Shown here piece by piece: positions 59,032 through 64,000 of a stretch of 64,000 nt of DNA. Under the pieces are notes generated by a model, which did no database searches, had not been told where the DNA came from, and saw only the letters and a program-made list of their open reading frames with translations. Every line of letters begins with the position of its first letter. Position 1 is the first letter of the stretch. This DNA is from an uncultured Pelagibacteraceae bacterium. Its GTDB lineage: Bacteria > Pseudomonadota > Alphaproteobacteria > Pelagibacterales > Pelagibacteraceae. Both the position numbers and the translations under genes were made by a program. The DNA lies in contig CACEKT010000003.1 of NCBI GenBank assembly GCA_902560225.1, positions 1-64,000 of the forward strand. The letters run 5' to 3'.

Positions 59032-60708
59032 TTAGATTTTAGTTTTAACTGAAGTTCGTTTCATAATAAATACTTGCTGCGCCATAGTTAAAATATTATT
59101 TACAGTCCAATAGATTACTAACCCCGCAGGAAATGGTGCTAAAATTACAGTAAGAAGAAGAGGGAAGAACATAAATATTTTTGCCTGCATTGGGTCAGTT
59201 GGAGCAGGGTTCAATTTTTGTTGAATAAACATAGAAACACCCATTGCAACTGGCCATGCACCAATCATTAAAAATGAAGGTACATCATATGGCAATAAAC
59301 CAAACAAATTAAATAATGATGTAGGATCTCTTTCTGATAAATCTTGAATCCAACCATAAAAAGGCATTTGCCTCATTTCAATGGTTACAAATAAAACCTT
59401 ATATAATGCAAAGAACACAGGTATCTGTACTAATATAGGCAAACACCCTGACATTGGATTAACTTTTTCTTTTTTATAAAGAGCCATCATTTCTTGCTGT
59501 AATTTCATTTTATCTTCCTTATGAAGATCTTTCAGTCTCACCATTTCCGGCTGTAGAGCTTTCATTTTAGCCATGCTTCTAAATGAAAAATTTGCAAGTG
59601 GAAAAAATGCCAATCTAATACAAATCGTTATTGCAATAATTGCAAGACCATAGTTACCTAATAATTTGAAGAAATAGTCGATACCATAAAATAATGGTTT
59701 TGTAATAAAGTATAAAAATCCCCAATCAATTGCTAAATCAAATTTATCTATTTTCAATGATTCAGCATATCCATCAATTACATCCACTCTTTTTGCTGCC
59801 ACAATCACTTGTAATTTATCTTCGATACTTGAGTTTGCTCCTAGCTCTATGGGTTCAGTCCCAACAAAATTGGCACGGAATTTATCTTTATAGTCAAATG
59901 TAGTCTTAAACTCTTTACCACTTGGGGGTATCAAGGACGTTATCCAAAATTTATCAGAAATACCAAGCCAACCTTTTTTTGAGGTTCTTGAAAATTTTTC
60001 ATCTTGAATATCATCATAGTCTTCTTCAATTAGTTCATCATCTAATGTTGCTAAAAGACCTTCGTGGAGGATATAAAAATTTGATATATCAGGGATTTCT
60101 TTTCTAATAATTTGTCCATAAGAATAAAAATCATACTCATTATTTGTTGAGTTGATTACTCTTTGATTTATTGTAAATAAAAATTTATTATCTAATGCTA
60201 TTTCTTTTTCAAAAGTAATACCTTGATCATTAGTCCATGATAATTTAACAGGTGATTGGTTTGTTAATTTATTATTTCCTAATATAGACCAAACTGAATT
60301 TGAATTTGGAATATCAATATTTTTATCAGTAGTTATAAATCCACTTTCTATTAAGTATCCATTTTTAGTATTTCTTGGTGCTAAAAGCTTAACTTTCTCA
60401 TCACTATCTAAAGCTACATTATATTCTTTAAAAGTTAGGTCATCGATCACAGCACCCTCTAAGGATATAGAACCTATTATATTTTGATTCTCAAATTGAA
60501 CTCTTTCACTTTGATTTAAAGCTTCTTCCCTTGAAATTTCAGCTGTATTTTCTTTTTCATCTAAAGTTGGTGCATCACTACTTTGTTCAATTTTATTCTT
60601 CTCTGATAAATTTTCTTTTGTTATAGGTGGTGGAGCAAAATACAAGCTGTATAAGATTATAACAGCTGCTGATAAAGATATTGCAGCAATAACATTTCGG
60701 GTATCCAT
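59032..60708 (-). CDS. yidC: Membrane protein insertase YidC
   Basis: 558 residues: N-terminal membrane helix (VIAAISLSAAVIILYSLYF), a large periplasmic domain, then the five-helix core with NYGLAIIAITICIRLAFFPLANFSFRSMAKMKALQPEM, PMSGCLPILVQIPVFFALYKV and APFPAGLVIYWTVNNILTMAQQ. It inserts inner-membrane proteins with or without Sec. It abuts yidD by a 1-bp overlap. Confidence 0.96.
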   Translation of the reverse strand: MDTRNVIAAISLSAAVIILYSLYFAPPPITKENLSEKNKIEQSSDAPTLDEKENTAEISREEALNQSERVQFENQNIIGSISLEGAVIDDLTFKEYNVALDSDEKVKLLAPRNTKNGYLIESGFITTDKNIDIPNSNSVWSILGNNKLTNQSPVKLSWTNDQGITFEKEIALDNKFLFTINQRVINSTNNEYDFYSYGQIIRKEIPDISNFYILHEGLLATLDDELIEEDYDDIQDEKFSRTSKKGWLGISDKFWITSLIPPSGKEFKTTFDYKDKFRANFVGTEPIELGANSSIEDKLQVIVAAKRVDVIDGYAESLKIDKFDLAIDWGFLYFITKPLFYGIDYFFKLLGNYGLAIIAITICIRLAFFPLANFSFRSMAKMKALQPEMVRLKDLHKEDKMKLQQEMMALYKKEKVNPMSGCLPILVQIPVFFALYKVLFVTIEMRQMPFYGWIQDLSERDPTSLFNLFGLLPYDVPSFLMIGAWPVAMGVSMFIQQKLNPAPTDPMQAKIFMFFPLLLTVILAPFPAGLVIYWTVNNILTMAQQVFIMKRTSVKTKI

Positions 60709-60959
60709 TATTTTTTAACTTTCATTTCTTTTTTTACTGGATCAAATCCTTCACCACCTCCTAAAAATTTAATTGGGTGGCATGATAAAATTCTTTTTAG
60801 GCTCAGAAAAGTTCCTTTAGCTAAACCAAATGTTTTTAAAGATTCAATACTATATTCTGAGCATGTTGGTAAATATCTACAAGATTGACCAAGGAAAGGA
60901 CTAATAAAAAATTTATAACCTTTAATTAATTTTATTAAAATTTTAGTGAAAATATTCAT
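60708..60959 (-). CDS. yidD: Membrane protein insertion efficiency factor YidD
   Basis: 83 residues with the conserved YKFFISPFLGQSCRYLPTCSEYSIESLKTFG and the ending RILSCHPIKFLGGGEGFDPV. A peripheral membrane protein that helps insertion with YidC. It overlaps both neighbours by one base, in the standard rpmH-rnpA-yidD-yidC order. Confidence 0.96.
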   Translation of the reverse strand: MNIFTKILIKLIKGYKFFISPFLGQSCRYLPTCSEYSIESLKTFGLAKGTFLSLKRILSCHPIKFLGGGEGFDPVKKEMKVKK

Positions 60960-61300
60960 TATTTTATTTTTTTTAAATCCTGAAATAGTGTTTCTTTTAT
61001 AATTTTGTATTCATTGTTTAGCATAGTTGGCTTAGCAATAACAAGATATGAATATTTGAATTTTATTGATATTTTTTTAACTGCTTCATTCAATATATTT
61101 CTCAATCTTCTTTTAATTTTATTTCTTTTAACTGCATTTCCAATTTTTTTTTTAGTAACAAAACTTATATTAAGTTTTTTATTATCTTTTTTCGCCAAAT
61201 ATCCAAAAAAAAAAGTAACGTATTTATTAGAAATTTTATTTTGTTTTAGTAAACTTTTGAATTCTTCACTTTTTGAAAGAGCAAGTATTTTGCTTTTCAT
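60959..61300 (-). CDS. rnpA: Ribonuclease P protein component
   Basis: 113 residues, basic. The RnpA core is visible as KIGNAVKRNKIKRRLRNIL (the RNR motif) preceded by the FVTKKK strand. It pairs with the RNase P RNA to cut tRNA 5' leaders. It begins 4 bp after rpmH. Confidence 0.94.
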   Translation of the reverse strand: MKSKILALSKSEEFKSLLKQNKISNKYVTFFFGYLAKKDNKKLNISFVTKKKIGNAVKRNKIKRRLRNILNEAVKKISIKFKYSYLVIAKPTMLNNEYKIIKETLFQDLKKIK

Positions 61301-61304
61301 TTAC

Positions 61305-61445
61305 TTAAACAGAAACTGTTAACGATTTTCTTCCTCTTGCCCTTCTTCTAGCTAAAAGTTTTTGCCCACCCTTAGTTTTCATTTTTGATCTAAAGCCATG
61401 CTTTCTGGCTCTTTTTACGTTAGATGGCTGATATGTTCGTTTCAT
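61305..61445 (-). CDS. rpmH: Ribosomal protein bL34
   Basis: 46 residues, missed by the ORF track because it is short: start [20 protein letters not shown], then a Lys/Arg-rich helix ([14 protein letters not shown]). A 50S protein. First gene of the minus-strand operon, followed by rnpA. Confidence 0.98.
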   Translation of the reverse strand: MKRTYQPSNVKRARKHGFRSKMKTKGGQKLLARRRARGRKSLTVSV

Positions 61446-61536
61446 AAATGTGGTTATTTTTTATTAAATTTCGCTCTTTATAGTAATTAAATATATAAAT
61501 AGCAAATAGAAGATTTTATAAATACCATATGATTTC

Positions 61537-62259
61537 ATGGAAAAAACTAAAAAAATTAAAATATATATAGGGATATCTTATTTAATATTAGTTTGTCTAT
61601 TTCTATATTTTTTTCTTTCAAAGTTTAGCTTTCAAGAGATTACATCTTATGATTTTATCAAATCAAATAGATCGTATTTTTTTGAACTTAAAAATTCTAA
61701 TTTAATTTTTATATCAATAATTTTTTTATTTTTATCAATACTTTGGGTTTTCCCTTTTTTAGGATTTGGATCTCCTGTAGCAATAATTGGTGGATTTATT
61801 TTTGGAAAATGGATAGGAACTTTAATTGTTACTTTTGGACTAAGTATTGGTGCTACTTTTTTGTATTTATTTGGTAATTATTTTTTAAAAGATTTAGTTA
61901 AAGAAAAATTTTTAAATAAATACAAAAATCTTGAGATCAAATTTAAAAAATCAGAGTTTATTTATTTATTAATATATCGTTTTATAGGAGGACTACCTTG
62001 GCAATTGAGTTGCCTTTTACCAACTATTTTTAATGTAAAGGTAAATAATTTTTTCTTTGCTACATTAATAGGCATAGTTCCTCAAATCTTTTTAGTTGTT
62101 TCTATTGGTAGTGGTTTAGAAAAAATAATTGATCAAAATTCAGAATTTCCATTAATAACTGATATAATTTTTTCTCAAGATATATACATCCCGATTTTAG
62201 CTTTTTTTGGTTTAATATTGACTACAATTATTTTAAGAAAATTTTTTTATAAAAATTAA
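61537..62259 (+). CDS. TVP38/TMEM64-family (DedA-like) membrane protein
   Basis: 240 residues, six or so helices. The SNARE-associated/DedA signature is seen in FPFLGFGSPVAIIGGFIFGKWIGTLIVTFGLSIGATFLYLFGNYFL, and FIGGLPWQLSCLLPTIFNVKVNNFFFATLIGIVPQIF is the second half. Family members are linked to membrane lipid translocation. Divergent from rpmH across about 90 bp. Confidence 0.87.
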   Translation: MEKTKKIKIYIGISYLILVCLFLYFFLSKFSFQEITSYDFIKSNRSYFFELKNSNLIFISIIFLFLSILWVFPFLGFGSPVAIIGGFIFGKWIGTLIVTFGLSIGATFLYLFGNYFLKDLVKEKFLNKYKNLEIKFKKSEFIYLLIYRFIGGLPWQLSCLLPTIFNVKVNNFFFATLIGIVPQIFLVVSIGSGLEKIIDQNSEFPLITDIIFSQDIYIPILAFFGLILTTIILRKFFYKN

Positions 62260-62262
62260 TTT

Positions 62263-62336
62263 TGGTGCTCCCACCCTGTACTGACCAGGGAATTAGTCAT
62301 TACCAATGACTTGATATACCATTTATCTATAGGAGC
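62263..62336 (-). tRNA. tRNA-Thr (anticodon GGT) with atypical T-loop
   Basis: The minus strand folds as a full cloverleaf of 74 bases: acceptor GCTCCTA/TGGGAGC (7 bp, one wobble), D-stem GATA/TATC with A14, A15, G18-G19 and A21, anticodon stem AGTCA/TGACT with loop TTGGTAA (GGT), T-stem CCCTG/CAGGG, discriminator A and encoded CCA. C2-G71, G35 and U36 fit known ThrRS identity. The T-loop is GTCAGTA: T54 and A58 of the usual TTCRA are both G, and the variable loop is 4 bases. Probably a working but odd tRNA-Thr; a decaying copy is the alternative. Confidence 0.85.
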
Positions 62337-62435
62337 TTATAAACAATTTGTATTTTATTGATAATAAAGCATTTTTTTCAAAATATTGCCTTAATTTTTT
62401 GCAGAATTTGATTTATATCTACAAGAGGAAATTTT

Positions 62436-62636
62436 ATGGGAATTCATTACGATTACAAATCTACAAAAGGCAATAAGCTTATGGAAAAGCAGGCTAAAAG
62501 AGAAAAGAAGCTCGCTGAAAAAAAAGCTAAGCGTTTAGCTAAAGATGGTCAAGTAGTGGGTGAGGTCAAACAAAAAACTTTAGATACTTCTAAACCGATC
62601 ACTTTAGATTTTCTTACTAATCCAGATAAAGAATGA
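62436..62636 (+). CDS. Small basic hypothetical protein
   Basis: 66 residues: a short N-terminus, a Lys/Ala-rich helix (KQAKREKKLAEKKAKRLAKDG) and a polar tail. Strongly basic, possibly nucleic-acid binding. A weak GAGG ribosome site precedes it. The next small ORF starts inside its stop codon, indicating one operon running into dcd and murA. Family not recognised. Confidence 0.7.
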   Translation: MGIHYDYKSTKGNKLMEKQAKREKKLAEKKAKRLAKDGQVVGEVKQKTLDTSKPITLDFLTNPDKE

Positions 62637-62734
62637 ACTCAAAAGATAAAAATGAGCGTTTGAGCTTAGCTCTTAAGAAAAATTTAAAGAAAAGAAAACT
62701 TTTTCAAAAGAAAGCAAAAAAGAAAACTAAATAA
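62633..62734 (+). CDS. 33-residue Lys-rich peptide upstream of dcd
   Basis: An ATG overlapping the previous stop (ATGA) opens 33 codons (start [22 protein letters not shown]) whose TAA overlaps the dcd ATG (TAATG). Both overlaps, and the amphipathic [10 protein letters not shown] form resembling small alphaproteobacterial proteins, argue for a real gene. Too short for the ORF track. Function unknown. Confidence 0.65.
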   Translation: MNSKDKNERLSLALKKNLKKRKLFQKKAKKKTK

Positions 62735-63288
62735 TGTCAGTTCTTTCAGATAAATGGATAAGAAAAATGTCTAAAGAACATGAGATGATTTCCCCTTTTG
62801 AAGAAAAACAAGTTAGAGGTGACAGCATATCATATGGTCTATCTTCATTCGGATATGATGCTAGAGTATCTAATGAATTTAAAATATTTACTAATGTAAA
62901 TTCAGAAATAGTTGATCCAAAAAATTTTAAACCTACAAACTTTGTAACAAAAAATCTAGATGAGTGTATTATTCCACCGAACTCATTTGTGTTGGCTAGA
63001 ACTGTTGAAAAATTTAAAATTCCAAGCGATGTTCTGGTTATTTGTCTTGGAAAATCTACATATGCTAGATGCGGAATTATTGTTAATGTCACTCCTTTGG
63101 AGCCAGGGTGGGAAGGTTATGTAACATTAGAATTTTCTAATACAACACCATTACCTGCAAAAATTTATGCTAATGAGGGTGTTGCTCAATTTATTTTCTT
63201 AAAGGGAAATGAAAAACCAGAAGTTACTTATGCTGATAGAAATGGAAAGTATATGGGTCAAACTGGGGTAACGTTACCCAAAGTTTAG
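62734..63288 (+). CDS. dcd: dCTP deaminase
   Basis: 184 residues: [66 protein letters not shown] (active-site serine/arginine and glutamate region), and the C-terminal [12 protein letters not shown]. It deaminates dCTP to dUTP for thymidylate synthesis. It is followed after 2 bp by murA. Confidence 0.96.
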   Translation: MSVLSDKWIRKMSKEHEMISPFEEKQVRGDSISYGLSSFGYDARVSNEFKIFTNVNSEIVDPKNFKPTNFVTKNLDECIIPPNSFVLARTVEKFKIPSDVLVICLGKSTYARCGIIVNVTPLEPGWEGYVTLEFSNTTPLPAKIYANEGVAQFIFLKGNEKPEVTYADRNGKYMGQTGVTLPKV

Positions 63289-63290
63289 TA

Positions 63291-64000
63291 ATGAAAAAAC
63301 TAGAAGTCTTTGGAGCTAATAAGCTCAATGGTCATATAAATATATCAGGTTCTAAAAATGCCTCACTTCCTATTTTAGCAGCAACTTTGCTATCTAATAA
63401 AAAAGTTTGTTTAAAAAATTTACCTAATGTTAAAGATATCCATACCATGATTAACTTATTACAATCATTGGGCTCAAAAACAAACTTCTATAATAAAAAA
63501 CTAATTATTAACAATTTTAAACAAAAAAAAAATTTTGCATCATATGCTCTAGTAAAAACTATGCGTGCAGGGATTTTAGTCCTTGGACCTCTGCTCGCAA
63601 AGTTTGGTAATGCTAAAGTTTCATTACCAGGCGGTTGTGCAATAGGAACAAGACCAATAGATATTCATTTAAAAGCCCTATCAAAACTAGGAGTAAAGTA
63701 TAAAATTGTTCAGGGCTACGTTCATGCAAGTGCACCAAAAGGTTTAATAGGATCGAAAATTAGTTTCCCAAAAATTTCAGTTGGTGCTACTGAAAATTTA
63801 ATTATTGCTGCAAGTCAAGCAAAAGGTACGACTGTTTTAAGTAATTGTGCCATTGAACCTGAAATTAAAGATCTTGTAAATTTTTTAATTAGTATGGGTT
63901 GCAGTATAAAATGGATTGCAAAACGTAAAATAAAAATTGATGGTGTTAAAGAAACAAAAGAAACAACTTATTCAGTTATGTTTGATAGAATTGAAGCTGG
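63291..64000 (+). CDS. murA: UDP-N-acetylglucosamine 1-carboxyvinyltransferase (5' part, cut by window end)
   Basis: The frame runs 236 codons to the window edge and is therefore missing from the ORF track. N-terminal LNGHINISGSKNASLPILAATLL has the lysine-asparagine of MurA, MRAGILVLGPLLAKFG and the catalytic loop PGGCAIGTRPIDIHL with the PEP-binding cysteine, the fosfomycin target. It does the first committed step of peptidoglycan synthesis. The full protein should be about 420 residues. Starts 2 bp after dcd. Confidence 0.95.
   Translation, partial: MKKLEVFGANKLNGHINISGSKNASLPILAATLLSNKKVCLKNLPNVKDIHTMINLLQSLGSKTNFYNKKLIINNFKQKKNFASYALVKTMRAGILVLGPLLAKFGNAKVSLPGGCAIGTRPIDIHLKALSKLGVKYKIVQGYVHASAPKGLIGSKISFPKISVGATENLIIAASQAKGTTVLSNCAIEPEIKDLVNFLISMGCSIKWIAKRKIKIDGVKETKETTYSVMFDRIEA

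Noticed and set aside
62263-62336. Plus-strand hairpin cluster before the small ORFs as a riboswitch or new structured RNA
   Set aside because: The minus strand folds as a complete tRNA-Thr with encoded CCA, which explains all the hairpins.

Overview
The window looks like a piece of a SAR11 (Candidatus Pelagibacter-type, Alphaproteobacteria) chromosome. The reasons are very low GC, spacers of a few bases, many 1-20 bp overlaps between neighbours, and alphaproteobacterial gene order (rpmH-rnpA-yidD-yidC, def-fmt-truA, dapD-dapE, cobS-cobT with a J-domain gene and bolA, a RegB-type kinase). Gene content is streamlined and mostly housekeeping. I see no insertion sequence, prophage, CRISPR array or plasmid-like gene. 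The genus-level assignment is inference from gene content and style, not from a search.

Layout. 0-4.2 kb: a tiny Lys/Arg-rich peptide, a shared terminator, and a minus-strand set of CarD-like regulator, FdxA ferredoxin, TerB-like protein and SUV3-like helicase. 4.4-11 kb: a plus-strand catabolic/uptake set of acetoacetyl-CoA synthetase, aminotransferase, TAXI binding protein and fused TRAP permease, with a terminator between the last two. 11-12.8 kb: guaC, a hotdog thioesterase with a tiny upstream membrane ORF, and tRNA-Arg(ACG). 13-18.4 kb: a pyruvate dehydrogenase E1 carrying its own lipoyl domain, then E2, then a gamma-butyrobetaine-hydroxylase-like oxygenase. 18.4-28 kb: EamA exporter, uppP, gltD-gltB, a hydrolase and a GT4 glycosyltransferase. 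28-36.5 kb: a translation block thrS-infC-rpmI-rplT-pheS-pheT-lepA. 36.5-41.3 kb: a small surface-glycan island (GT61, Gfo/Idh oxidoreductase, GT17, tRNA-Ser, DUF4422-like protein, methyltransferase). 41.4-48.3 kb: gyrB, regB, cobT, cobS, J-domain protein, bolA. 48.3-54 kb: aroB, aroK, two unknown envelope proteins, def-fmt-truA. 54-61.5 kb, minus strand: SET-domain protein, HDAC-family deacetylase, dapE, dapD, HAD phosphatase, argB, yidC, yidD, rnpA, rpmH. 61.5-64 kb: TVP38-type membrane protein, tRNA-Thr(GGT) with an odd T-loop, two tiny basic ORFs, dcd and the 5' part of murA.

How they work together. Carbon enters through acetoacetyl-CoA and pyruvate dehydrogenase, and nitrogen through GOGAT. 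DapD/DapE, UppP and MurA feed peptidoglycan, while AroB/AroK and ArgB feed aromatic and arginine synthesis. The translation block and the YidC/RnpA/L34 block are growth genes.

The points most worth a second look are: the adjacent SET-domain methyltransferase and HDAC-family deacetylase, in a window that also encodes Lys-rich histone-like tails; the lipoyl-E1 fusion; the tRNA-Thr with G54/G58 in the T-loop; the orphan CobS/CobT pair; and the glycan island next to tRNA-Ser. I found no clear new defence or mobile system.
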